This document shows, one piece after another, positions 17,560 to 26,835 of a stretch of 64,000 nucleotides of DNA. The first letter of the stretch is position 1, and each line of letters opens with the position of its first letter. A program made the position numbers and the translations under genes. The notes below the pieces were generated by a model. The model did not search any database and was not told where the DNA came from. It saw only the letters and a program-made list of their open reading frames with translations. Source of the DNA: Prolixibacter denitrificans. Lineage in GTDB: Bacteria; Bacteroidota; Bacteroidia; Bacteroidales; Prolixibacteraceae. The DNA lies in assembly GCF_003014495.1 (NCBI RefSeq), contig NZ_PYGC01000002.1, forward strand, positions 558,001-622,000, in the 5' to 3' direction.

Positions 17560-17604
17560 GAATTAACACGTTGTATTCTGTCAGTAGTTAAGACAGCTTA
17601 ATTC
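17560..17604. promoter_or_regulatory. Nested inverted repeat, candidate operator of the XRE-cupin gene
   Basis: Within the 308-base gap between the XRE-cupin gene and dprA, outer arms GAATTAA (17560-17566) and TTAATTC (17598-17604) enclose inner arms CTGTC (17578-17582) and GACAG (17592-17596). The element is 35 bases upstream of the regulator's start codon. The rest of the gap shows nothing else I can name; it must also carry the dprA promoter. Confidence 0.35.
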
Positions 17605-17833
17605 AGCGCGAAAAGTTAAAGGAATTTGTGGTAGATTGACGGTATTTTCGCCATTAAAGAGCTTGATTTTGTTAATTTATATTGATTTTAATCATGTTAT
17701 GTTTAACCAGTTAGCGTCGAAATGACTGCCTGTTACTGCACGAATGGGCTTTCTCCGCTTTTGATTGTTTATGAGCTGAGAGATCTGAATTACGGGCGAT
17801 TTTAGTAACTTATGGTATCATTTTTTCCGAACC

Positions 17834-18943
17834 ATGACTGACGACCGGCTATATCAAATTGGCATCTCTTTAATTCCTCTCGTGGGATGTATCACGGCTC
17901 GAAATCTGGTGGCTTACGCCGGAGGTATCGGGGAAGTATTTCATACTTCCGAGAAGGAGCTGCGTGAAATTCCGGGAATCGGTACAGTGTTGGCCCGCAA
18001 TATTGCCAAAAGCGATGTGTTGAAGCGGGCCGAAAAGGAGTTGAAATTCATCGAGAAGAATCAAATCCGGCCGCTCTTTTATCTCGATAAGGAATATCCC
18101 GAACGGTTAAAAGCCTGCAGCGATGCACCGGTGATGTTGTATGTGAAAGGTGAACCTGATTTGAATGCAACGAAAATCATTAGTGTTGTGGGAACGCGCA
18201 GTGCCACGGATTACGGCTACCAGATGGTGGATGAGTTGCTGGGCGATTTGGGTAACCGCAATTACCAGGTGATGGTCGTAAGTGGTCTGGCGTATGGCAT
18301 CGATATCCGGGCGCACCGGGGAGCATTGAAAAATGGGTTGCCTACTGTTGGTGTACTGGCCCATGGTCTCGACAAGTTGTATCCTCAGCTGCATGCCGGA
18401 ACAGCGCGCGAAATGGTGAACCACCAGGGAGGATTGGTGACCGATTTTGTGAGTGGTTCGTCCATCGACCGGAAGCATTTTATTCGTCGTAACCGGATTA
18501 TTGCCGGACTGGCCGACGCCACGCTGGTAGTAGAGTCGGCGCACAAGGGGGGTGCTTTGGTGACGGCCGAAATAGCCAATTCCTATAACCGTGATGTGTT
18601 TGCTTTTCCCGGCAGGAAAGGTGACGCGTTTTCCGAAGGGTGTAACTTTCTCATCAAATCGAACCGGGCCGCGCTTATCGAATCGGTAGCTGATTTGGAA
18701 TACATCATGAACTGGGAGCCCGCAAAGGGCAGACCCGATGCCGTTCAGCCGCGCCTGTTTTCCGATTTATCGGAAGATGAAAAAGTGGTGATTACCATTC
18801 TGGAGGAAGAGGGGCCGCTGGCCATCGATATCCTCTGTATCAAAAGTGGTATGCCGATGAACAAAGTATCTCCCTTATTACTCAATCTGGAATTCGCCGG
18901 CCTGGTGAAAGGACTTCCCGGTAAGGTATTTAAGCTGTTGTAA
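17834..18943 (+). CDS. dprA: DNA-processing protein DprA (Smf)
   Basis: A 369-residue DprA, which binds incoming single-stranded DNA during natural transformation and loads RecA. A helix-hairpin-helix-like N-terminal region (REIPGIGTVLARNI) is followed by the Rossmann-like core with VSGLAYGIDIRAHRGAL, VGVLAHGLDKLYP and FIRRNRIIAGLADATLVVES. The C-terminal winged helix (residues about 310-369) is present. The reading frame is intact. No other competence gene is in the window, and DprA is also kept in many bacteria not known to transform. Confidence 0.95.
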   Translation: MTDDRLYQIGISLIPLVGCITARNLVAYAGGIGEVFHTSEKELREIPGIGTVLARNIAKSDVLKRAEKELKFIEKNQIRPLFYLDKEYPERLKACSDAPVMLYVKGEPDLNATKIISVVGTRSATDYGYQMVDELLGDLGNRNYQVMVVSGLAYGIDIRAHRGALKNGLPTVGVLAHGLDKLYPQLHAGTAREMVNHQGGLVTDFVSGSSIDRKHFIRRNRIIAGLADATLVVESAHKGGALVTAEIANSYNRDVFAFPGRKGDAFSEGCNFLIKSNRAALIESVADLEYIMNWEPAKGRPDAVQPRLFSDLSEDEKVVITILEEEGPLAIDILCIKSGMPMNKVSPLLLNLEFAGLVKGLPGKVFKLL

Positions 18944-18982
18944 GTTGGATGTTGATTACGGTTGCACTTGGTTTTCCGGTAG

Positions 18983-19187
18983 GACTACAAAATGTAGCTA
19001 CTCCCGGCGAACTGTCGACAGCCAACTACAAACTGTAATTGTTTCCTGCGTTGTCTCGGGCAGTAACTACAAATTGTAGTTTCCCCCCGCATCGCTTCGG
19101 CAACGAACTACAAAATGTAGTTTGCTCCCGTGTCCGGACAAGAGCCATCTGCCGTTTGCAGAAGTTTCCTGTAAGAAAAAAAACGTC
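18983..19187. repeat. Array of five palindromes with an exact 41-bp period
   Basis: The 375-base gap between dprA and the helicase start holds dyads centred at 18991, 19032, 19073, 19114 and 19155, each exactly 41 bases apart. Units 1-4 share a core like AACTACAAATTGTAGTT (perfect 17-base palindrome in unit 3, 19065-19081). Unit 5 (19148-19162) keeps the symmetry with changed, paired bases (TCTGC/GCAGA). Tails between dyads are related: GTTTCCTG follows the dyad in both units 2 and 5. Tails of units 1 and 4 hold their own 10-base palindromes (CTGTCGACAG at 19012, TGTCCGGACA at 19131). Function unknown. Confidence 0.85.
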
Positions 19188-19264
19188 GTTACATATGGCG
19201 ATTGCCCTTTTTCCGCTGGCAATATCATCAAATCAGTTCTTCTTGTTAAAGGAGGAACAATGTG

Positions 19265-19296
19265 TTGAAGCAATTCGTTGGGAAAGTGTATTTTTG
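19265..19296 (+). promoter_or_regulatory. Bacteroidota-type promoter of the DEAD-box helicase gene
   Basis: A -7 box TATTTTTG at 19289-19296 matches the TAnnTTTG consensus of this phylum, with a TTG at 19265-19267 about where a -33 element is expected. Transcription would begin near 19303, just ahead of the ATG at 19319. Confidence 0.5.
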
Positions 19297-19318
19297 CAGG
19301 CAAACGAATACCAGTATA

Positions 19319-20635
19319 ATGAAGACTTTTCAGGAATTAGGTGTAGGAAAATCGATTTTGAAGGCGTTGGATGAGATTGGCTTCGAGGAGCCGACTCCGA
19401 TTCAGGAGAAAGCTATTCCTGCCATCAAATCGGGACAGGACGTGTTGGGGATTGCCCAAACCGGAACCGGAAAGACGGCGGCTTACCTGATTCCATTGTT
19501 CATGAAGCTGGTGAAGGCGGAAGGAAACGATCCGCGCGCTATCGTTTTGGTTCCAACGCGGGAGCTGTCGCTGCAGGTTGGCGAAGATATCGAGGAACTG
19601 ACGAGTTATTCCAATATCCGGTATGCTGCTGTTTACGGAGGCGTGGGCTGGACGAAACATGCTGCTTTGGTGGAACCGGGAATCGATATTCTGGTAGCGA
19701 CACCCGGGCGGTTGTGGGATTTGTACAAAGCCGGTGTGGTTTCATTTAAGAAAGTGAAAACACTGGTGATTGATGAGGCTGACCGAATGCTGGATATGGG
19801 CTTTATTCATCAGTTGCATCAATTGTTTGAGGTAATTCCGCCCAAGCGGCAAAACCTGCTTTTTTCGGCTACTTTTTCCGGAAAGGTGGAGAAAATGAGT
19901 GATGAATTCCTCGATTTCCCGGTGCGTGTGGAAGTAGCGCCATCGGCGACACCGGCCGAAAAGGTGGAGCAGTATTTTTACAATGTTCCCAACTACCGCA
20001 GTAAACTTAACCTGATTCATTACCTGTTGCGGGATGAAGAGAAATTCAACCGCGTGCTTATTTTCTGCCGTACAAAAGAGAATGCCGAAGGAGTTTACAA
20101 AGTCATCAAGCGGAAGACGGAAGGCGAAGTGCGCATTTTGCATTCGAACAAAGGACAGGTTACGCGCATCAATGCGATTAACGCGTTTAAGAAAGGTGAA
20201 GTCAGGGTGCTGATTTCGACGGATGTTTCGGCGCGGGGAATTGACGTGTCACGCATCAGCCACGTGATTAACTTTGATTTGCCGCCCAACGATGAAGATT
20301 ACGTCCACCGGATTGGACGAACAGCCCGTGCCAGTTACGAAGGTGAGGCCATTTCGTTGGTGAATCCGGCCGAGATTTATCATTTGGAACGCATTGAAAA
20401 ACTTATCCGGATGGAGATTCCGGAAAAAAGTGTTCCGGAAGATGTGGAGTTGGTGGAATCGACCCGGCGGGAGTTGCAGGAACAGGCACGCGAAATTGAC
20501 CGGGTGAAGCGGGTTAATGACCCCGATTACAAGGGGGCTTTTCATGAAAAGAAAAGGCGGGCCAAGAAGAATAATTTCGATTTCAATTCGAAGAGTAAAC
20601 ACTTGCGTGGAAAAAAGAAGCCGCGCCGGAGATAA
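19319..20635 (+). CDS. DEAD-box ATP-dependent RNA helicase
   Basis: A 438-residue RNA helicase. Motifs in order: Q motif (PTPIQEKAI), I (AQTGTGKTA), Ia (PTRELSLQ), Ib region (TPGR), II (DEAD in LVIDEADRML), III (SAT), V (STDVSARGIDV) and VI (HRIGRTARA). The C-terminal 40 residues are strongly basic (KKRRAKKNNF and GKKKPRRR), a usual RNA-binding tail, as in RhlE-type helicases. I chose ATG 19319 because MKTFQELGVGKSILKAL is the normal family start and the promoter box lies just upstream. An in-frame GTG at 19262 with AGGAGG six bases before it could give a 19-residue longer form. Confidence 0.93.
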   Translation: MKTFQELGVGKSILKALDEIGFEEPTPIQEKAIPAIKSGQDVLGIAQTGTGKTAAYLIPLFMKLVKAEGNDPRAIVLVPTRELSLQVGEDIEELTSYSNIRYAAVYGGVGWTKHAALVEPGIDILVATPGRLWDLYKAGVVSFKKVKTLVIDEADRMLDMGFIHQLHQLFEVIPPKRQNLLFSATFSGKVEKMSDEFLDFPVRVEVAPSATPAEKVEQYFYNVPNYRSKLNLIHYLLRDEEKFNRVLIFCRTKENAEGVYKVIKRKTEGEVRILHSNKGQVTRINAINAFKKGEVRVLISTDVSARGIDVSRISHVINFDLPPNDEDYVHRIGRTARASYEGEAISLVNPAEIYHLERIEKLIRMEIPEKSVPEDVELVESTRRELQEQAREIDRVKRVNDPDYKGAFHEKKRRAKKNNFDFNSKSKHLRGKKKPRRR

Positions 20636-20655
20636 TGTCTTGTGCCGTAAGGCGA

Positions 20656-21219
20656 TTACGAAAAGAGGTGCTCCAGCAGGATTTTGAATCCGATGGCGAG
20701 CAGAACAATTCCTCCAAGAAGTTCCATCCGTTTACCGAAGCGGTTGCCGACATTCTTCCCAATCCGGATACCCAACATGGAGAAAAAGAAGGTGACGCCG
20801 CCGATGATGATAGCTCCCTCAAAAAGGTCGCCGGGAGAAGCTAACGCATATGAAAAGCCCACAATCAGCGCATCGATGCTGGTGGCAATGGAAAGGGTGA
20901 GGATGTTGCCCCATGAGTATACGTTGGCCATTCCTTCGGTGTTTTCTTTATCGAGACTTTCGAAAATCATTTTCCCACCCAGATAGGATAAAAGTGCGAA
21001 GGCAATCCAGTGATCGATGTGTTCCACAAAATCTTTGATTTCGGAACCCACAAACCATCCCAGCAATGGTAGCAATCCCTGGAAAAAAGCTAATGACAAA
21101 GCGATTTTGACTGCATGTTGGAAGGAGATTTTTCGCTCGGCCAGACCACAACTAATGGAAACAGCAAACGAGTCCATGGAGAGGCCCAGAGCGAGAATCG
21201 AAACGGTCAGTAAATCCAT
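20656..21219 (-). CDS. mntP: Putative manganese efflux pump MntP
   Basis: A 187-residue integral membrane protein of the MntP family, which exports Mn2+ across the inner membrane. It has about six hydrophobic segments in two related halves, each with a conserved aspartate: LGLSMDSFAVS (D16) and ATSIDALIVGF (near residue 115). Length matches the family. It converges on the helicase gene with only 20 bases between stops and no terminator I can see. I found no clear manganese riboswitch in the short upstream gap. Confidence 0.92.
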   Translation of the reverse strand: MDLLTVSILALGLSMDSFAVSISCGLAERKISFQHAVKIALSLAFFQGLLPLLGWFVGSEIKDFVEHIDHWIAFALLSYLGGKMIFESLDKENTEGMANVYSWGNILTLSIATSIDALIVGFSYALASPGDLFEGAIIIGGVTFFFSMLGIRIGKNVGNRFGKRMELLGGIVLLAIGFKILLEHLFS

Positions 21220-21280
21220 GCAAAAGATTTTGAACGAAGATAGAAAAACCGCGGGAATCGGGCAAAATCGAGCAAGAATA

Positions 21281-21310
21281 AAGCCGCCCGGATTTTCCGG
21301 ACGGCTTGTT
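21281..21310 (-). terminator. Terminator downstream of groL
   Basis: Arms AAGCCGCCCGGA (21281-21292) and TCCGGACGGCTT (21296-21307) pair with one mismatch-type pair. Read on the minus strand the stem is followed by TTTATT. It lies between the groL stop and the mntP start, so it ends the groESL transcript. Confidence 0.7.
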
Positions 21311-21352
21311 CAAAACCAATAAAAGGTTGTTATATATTGTTTGATGTATCGA

Positions 21353-22999
<1,647 letters not shown>

Positions 23000-23031
23000 T
23001 CATTTTAATTTTTGTACAATCGGTCTTTTCA

Positions 23032-23310
23032 CTATGCGATGTAAAGAACATCTGACTGAGAAATCAACAGGTAGTTTTCATCGTCGATCTGAAGCTCAGT
23101 GCCTGAATATTTACCATAGAATACAGTGTCCCCAACTTTTACCTCCATGGGTTCGTCTTTTTTATCCGCTCCCACTTTCACGACCGTTCCCAGTTGTGGT
23201 TTTTCTTTGGCTGAGTCAGGGATGATGATCCCTCCGGCGGTCTTCTCCACAGCCTCCTGTGGCTGTACCAGAATCTTGCCGGCAAGTATTCTACCTTTCA
23301 GTTCTGTCAT
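23032..23310 (-). CDS. groS: Co-chaperonin GroES (10 kDa)
   Basis: A 92-residue heptameric lid of GroEL. The N-terminal segment LKGRILAGKILVQPQEAVEK, the mobile-loop region TAGGIIIPDSAKEKPQLG and VGDTVFYGKYSGTEL are as expected. It is the first gene of the groESL operon. No CIRCE element (TTAGCACTC-N9-GAGTGCTAA) is present upstream, so HrcA control of the usual kind is not supported. Instead the upstream DNA holds other dyads (see 23498-23548) and a 7-bp inverted repeat ACCCGCT/AGCGGGT around 23354-23388. Confidence 0.97.
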   Translation of the reverse strand: MTELKGRILAGKILVQPQEAVEKTAGGIIIPDSAKEKPQLGTVVKVGADKKDEPMEVKVGDTVFYGKYSGTELQIDDENYLLISQSDVLYIA

Positions 23311-23497
23311 CTTGTATTGTATTTTTCGTTAGACAATAGTTATTTCATTGACACCCGCTATTCATCATATTACGTGCCAAAGCGGGTACAGGCCTGTTAC
23401 AGGCTGTATTCAGGACAAAAAATCATTTGGATGTGGACGACTGGGAAAAGTTGTTTTTGTAATTTAAATAAAATCAAGTAGATACGATTTTATCTTG

Positions 23498-23548
23498 TTG
23501 TCAGTTGGGGCTGACAAGCTGACATTTGATTGGTTTTGGAAATGTCAG
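23498..23548. promoter_or_regulatory. Twin dyads built on CTGACA/TGTCAG between groS and secG
   Basis: TTGTCAG (23498-23504) pairs with CTGACAA (23511-23517), and CTGACATTT (23519-23527) pairs with AAATGTCAG (23540-23548). Both stems are perfect and share the half-site CTGACA. They sit 190-240 bases upstream of groS and just before the secG terminator. They could be operator sites or RNA hairpins; nothing here decides it. Confidence 0.45.
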
Positions 23549-23554
23549 ACATAA

Positions 23555-23580
23555 AAAAAGCCCACCGTTTGGTGAGCTTT
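23555..23580 (-). terminator. Terminator downstream of secG
   Basis: Arms AAAGCCCACC (23557-23566) and GGTGAGCTTT (23571-23580) with a GTTT loop; on the minus strand the stem is followed by a T run. It lies 23 bases past the secG stop and ends that operon. Confidence 0.8.
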
Positions 23581-23602
23581 CTCTAATTCTATCAGGGTAA
23601 TA

Positions 23603-23962
23603 TTATTGACCGTTGCTTTGTTGCGTTGTATTGTCTGAATCCCCTTGTTGAGGTGCTGCCTGCGGGAAAGTAGGCAATTCAGTCGGGTCTGCCGCATTTT
23701 CAATCTGCTTTTCAATAGCCGAACGCTGCTGTTGTCCCTGGCGCGGAATAAAAGCCGAAGCAGAAACAGACAGAATCAGGAGTGCACCAGCCAGGTACCA
23801 GGTCGCTTTCTCGAGAAAGTCGGTGGTTTTACGAACACCCATTACTTGATTTGAGCCTGAGAAAGTTGAAGTCAGACCTCCACCTTTCGAGTTCTGTACC
23901 AGCACAATCAAAATCATGAGGATACAGATTATGAAAATTAAAACGGTTATCAGTGTATACAT
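23603..23962 (-). CDS. secG: Preprotein translocase subunit SecG
   Basis: A 119-residue SecG, a small inner-membrane subunit of the SecYEG channel. Two hydrophobic segments (residues about 3-22 and 53-72) flank the conserved cytoplasmic loop VQNSKGGGLTSTFSGSNQVMG, the family signature. The C-terminal 45 residues are polar and Gln/Pro-rich (QQGDSDNTTQQSNGQ), a common extension in this phylum. It is the last gene of a four-gene minus-strand unit with the sigma-54 regulator, lptE and a TPR-like gene. Confidence 0.95.
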   Translation of the reverse strand: MYTLITVLIFIICILMILIVLVQNSKGGGLTSTFSGSNQVMGVRKTTDFLEKATWYLAGALLILSVSASAFIPRQGQQQRSAIEKQIENAADPTELPTFPQAAPQQGDSDNTTQQSNGQ

Positions 23963-23968
23963 ATCGGG

Positions 23969-24862
23969 TTATCTATTTAGCAGTTTCCTGACATCTTCAA
24001 TTTGCCGAGCAAAGTAAATACTTTTTTCGGGATATTTCAAACTTAATTTTTGAAAAGCTTTGATGGCTTTTTCGTAGTATCCCTGCTTTACGTAGATGTG
24101 TGCAAGGGTCTCAGTCATAAATTCGTCCGTTTCTTCCGCGCTTCGCTCCGAGATATCTTCCTGCTGACCGTCTCCCTTCTTTGCCGGCGAGATAGTGGGT
24201 TTAGTTTCCAGAAATTTGTCAATCAGGTTATCTTTCGCTTCTTCTTTCTCCGGCTTGTTGTCCTTCTTCGCGTTACGATTAATCGATTTACTCAGATCTG
24301 ACAATCCTTTGATGCTGGTTACATCTTCATCGAGCTGATAAAAAGATGGTTCCATAACGTCAAAGTCAAGCAGATCGAATGACTTTTGCGGCGGTTTTTG
24401 TGCAACACCCTCTTCGTCATCTGTCGTATTTGAATGATCGTCTACCGGAGATTCTTTTTCCGGATGTGCGTGTGTTACATCCTCTGCCAGTTCGAAGAAG
24501 CCTTCATCCTCTTCCGTTGCCGTCCCGGTTTTCTCTTCTTCAGGAGACGTGGCAACTGATTGCGGCGGCATTTCTATGTCGGCCGTTTCCTGCTTCGGTT
24601 CATAGACCTCGGCTTCATGGCGGGCTTTGGGATGCAACAGAAAATAGAGCATCGACCGGTCGGTGACGTTGGCGGCCGCTACTTTTAACTGGTTCGTAAA
24701 CCGAAAGCTTTTTTCGTTGAGTAGGTTGCGGGCATAGAGCATATGAGCCGTCTGGAAAAACGGGAATTCATCCAGGATTTCCTTCAGTTCGCCCAGCGAC
24801 TTCTCATTTAACTGAGTCGGTTCGTCCAGGTATCGCATCATTTGCTCTCTGTTCATCGACAT
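23969..24862 (-). CDS. TPR-like protein of unknown function in the lptE-secG operon
   Basis: A 297-residue soluble protein with no signal peptide. The first 85 residues are helical (SLGELKEILDEFPFFQTAHM and NLLNEKSFRFTNQLKVAAAN), the middle (about 90-230) is acidic, low-complexity and probably disordered, and the last 50 residues look like one tetratricopeptide repeat (TLAHIYVKQGYYEKAIKAFQ). It starts 6 bases before secG on the transcript order and follows lptE by 12 bases. The arrangement is conserved in Bacteroidota as far as I recall, which suggests an envelope-related role, but no biochemical function is known to me. Confidence 0.8.
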   Translation of the reverse strand: MSMNREQMMRYLDEPTQLNEKSLGELKEILDEFPFFQTAHMLYARNLLNEKSFRFTNQLKVAAANVTDRSMLYFLLHPKARHEAEVYEPKQETADIEMPPQSVATSPEEEKTGTATEEDEGFFELAEDVTHAHPEKESPVDDHSNTTDDEEGVAQKPPQKSFDLLDFDVMEPSFYQLDEDVTSIKGLSDLSKSINRNAKKDNKPEKEEAKDNLIDKFLETKPTISPAKKGDGQQEDISERSAEETDEFMTETLAHIYVKQGYYEKAIKAFQKLSLKYPEKSIYFARQIEDVRKLLNR

Positions 24863-24874
24863 AACTACTCGTTT

Positions 24875-25414
24875 TTACCAGTTCGCTACCGAGCGGTTGA
24901 AAATATCATCTACCAACTGTTCGGTGATGTCTTGTACAGCTGCATCTTCCACGTCGCTCAGGTTTCTCGTACTATCCCAATCATAATAGGCCGAGAAGGT
25001 TGAATTGAAATCCTGTTCGTGATCCTTGTTGTTCACGAACTTCACTTTTACCGTCACTGTTAACCGGTTTTGGGATGCAACATCGCGGCCATCGTTACTT
25101 TGCTGAATTGATAGCGGCCGGATATCGTAGCCGGTAATTTCACCACTGAATTCCAGGTCGCCCTGACTATTGTTCAGAGTCAGACTGGTTTGGTTGACAA
25201 ATTTATCCTTCAGACCTTCTGTAAAGGTATTACTCAACGTTGGATTGACTACTCTCGCCCGGTTTGGAAAATAATCAACAAAAACCGTTTTCACGTTCGG
25301 TGCAATCGATGCTCCGGTGAATGTATAACTTATGGTGCATCCTGTTACCACTAAAATGGAAACAAGCAGCGTTGTTAACAGGAATTTTCCTGAATGCTTT
25401 GGCATAATCGTCAT
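24875..25414 (-). CDS. lptE: LptE-family LPS assembly lipoprotein
   Basis: A 179-residue outer-membrane lipoprotein candidate. After a hydrophobic signal (KFLLTTLLVSILVVTGC) a lipobox cysteine sits at about residue 26; the mature part has the LptE-like pattern with GASIAPNVKTVFVDYFPN and a late DITEQLVDDIFNRSV helix. LptE plugs the LptD barrel and helps insert lipopolysaccharide. ATG 25414 overlaps the stop of the sigma-54 regulator by one base (TAATG); ATG 25405 is a possible alternative start. Family assignment rests on pattern and on context, as LptE sequences diverge widely. Confidence 0.85.
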   Translation of the reverse strand: MTIMPKHSGKFLLTTLLVSILVVTGCTISYTFTGASIAPNVKTVFVDYFPNRARVVNPTLSNTFTEGLKDKFVNQTSLTLNNSQGDLEFSGEITGYDIRPLSIQQSNDGRDVASQNRLTVTVKVKFVNNKDHEQDFNSTFSAYYDWDSTRNLSDVEDAAVQDITEQLVDDIFNRSVANW

Positions 25415-26652
25415 TAGCTGATGTTGTATTCTTTTATTTTCCGGTAGAGGGTTCGTTCCGATATGCCCAATTCGGCAGCGGCCAGTTTCCTTTTCCCGTT
25501 ATGTTTTTCCAGTGCTTTCTGTATCAGTTCAATTTCTTTCTCTTCCAATGATAACGATTCTTCAACAAACTCTTCTGTGTCCTCAATCTGATGATGATCA
25601 TTACTTGGCGGAGCAGACGGAACAGGGGAACCATAGTTACTGGGTTCCGGCTGGAACTCCCCGTCAGAACTCTGATAGAGTTTCCGGATGATTTGCGCAT
25701 TGTCCTCGTGTACGTGAGGCGTATGCCCATCTTCCAGCAAGTCGTGGACCAGTTTCTTCAAATCGGTCACGTCCCTTTTCATCTCGAAGAGAATTTTATA
25801 CAGAATCTCTCTTTCCGAGTGAAATGTTTTTTCGTCCACCGATGAATAGATCGCCGGCAGCGAACCTCCGCTATCATCGGGAATATAATTCCTCAGGGTA
25901 TTGGCGTCAATCTGGCGCTCCTGCTCGATGATTGAAATTTGCTCGGTGATATTTTTCAGTTGGCGCACGTTTCCGGGCCACCGGTAACTTAGCAATACAC
26001 GTTGTGCGTCTTCCGACAACCTGACGGGCGGCATATGGTAACGTTCGGCAAAGTCGAGGGCAAATTTGCGGAACAGCAACAGGGCATCTTCACCACGGTC
26101 GCGCAACGAAAGCACGTGAATCGGGACCGTATTCAGCCGGTAGTACAAATCTTCCCTGAACTTTCCTTCCCGAATAGCTGTCGGCAGATCGACGTTTGTT
26201 GCTGCTACCACGCGGACATCGGTTTTGATCACCTTCGACGAACCTACCCGGATGAATTCGCCGGCTTCGAGTACCCTGAGCAAGCGGACCTGCGTTGAAA
26301 GTGGCAACTCGCCAATCTCGTCTAAAAAGATGGTTCCGCCGTCGGCTACTTCAAAATATCCCTTCCGGTCGGACAAAGCTCCTGTAAAGGCACCTTTTTC
26401 GTGACCAAAAAGCTCCGAATCGATGGTACCTTCGGGGATGGCACCACAGTTGACAGCAATATATTTTCCGTGTTTTCGATGCGAATAGTTATGAATAATC
26501 TGCGGGAACGCCTCTTTACCGGCACCACTCTCCCCGGATATCAGAACCGATAGGTCGGTGGGAGCAACCTGCACAGCTACTTCAATGGCCCGGTTTAACC
26601 CCAGAGCATTACCAATAATGCCGAAACGTTGTTTTATTTCCTGAATATCCAT
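25414..26652 (-). CDS. Sigma-54-dependent transcriptional activator lacking a receiver domain
   Basis: A 412-residue enhancer-binding protein. The AAA+ domain begins almost at the N-terminus: Walker A GESGAGKE near residue 39, the sigma-54 contact loop GAFTGA near residue 86, Walker B GGTIFLDEIGE near residue 104, and the arginine finger region FREDLYYRLNT. After a linker of about 110 residues a Fis-type helix-turn-helix ends the protein (KLAAAELGISERTLYRKIKE). There is no receiver, GAF or PAS domain, so any control must come through another partner or expression level. It heads the operon with lptE, a TPR-like gene and secG. Confidence 0.92.
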   Translation of the reverse strand: MDIQEIKQRFGIIGNALGLNRAIEVAVQVAPTDLSVLISGESGAGKEAFPQIIHNYSHRKHGKYIAVNCGAIPEGTIDSELFGHEKGAFTGALSDRKGYFEVADGGTIFLDEIGELPLSTQVRLLRVLEAGEFIRVGSSKVIKTDVRVVAATNVDLPTAIREGKFREDLYYRLNTVPIHVLSLRDRGEDALLLFRKFALDFAERYHMPPVRLSEDAQRVLLSYRWPGNVRQLKNITEQISIIEQERQIDANTLRNYIPDDSGGSLPAIYSSVDEKTFHSEREILYKILFEMKRDVTDLKKLVHDLLEDGHTPHVHEDNAQIIRKLYQSSDGEFQPEPSNYGSPVPSAPPSNDHHQIEDTEEFVEESLSLEEKEIELIQKALEKHNGKRKLAAAELGISERTLYRKIKEYNIS

Positions 26653-26675
26653 CTTCCCGTTTTAATATTGGATTA

Positions 26676-26683
26676 CAAATTTA
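26676..26683 (-). promoter_or_regulatory. Candidate -7 box of the sigma-54 regulator operon
   Basis: On the minus strand TAAATTTG fits the TAnnTTTG consensus and lies 24 bases before the regulator's start codon. I see no convincing -33 element at the expected distance. Confidence 0.35.
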
Positions 26684-26835
26684 TAATTAATCCCCAAAAT
26701 ATCGGAACGATAGCCAAGGTTACTTGTTCTATCTGAACAGAGGAAATTTACTTTACCTTAACTCACGAAAAAACACACATGCTTATTTTTATCTTTAACT
26801 TCGATTTAGTAACAATATTTAGCTTAAAGTCGTAA

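Noticed and set aside
18985-19122. BlaI/MecI or CopY operator sites
   Set aside because: The TACA/TGTA half-sites match, but the spacer is 3 bases instead of 2 and no such regulator, beta-lactamase or copper gene is nearby. Kept only as a resemblance.
18983-19187. CRISPR array
   Set aside because: The repeated cores are short (13-17 bases), palindromic and differ between units; the tails are related rather than unique spacers; no cas gene is present.
19039-19374. 111-codon frame through the palindrome array
   Set aside because: The 41-base period is not a multiple of three, so the repeats shift frame; the translation shows no repeat or motif and runs into the helicase gene.
23311-23420. CIRCE heat-shock operator before groES
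   Set aside because: No TTAGCACTC/GAGTGCTAA pair is found.
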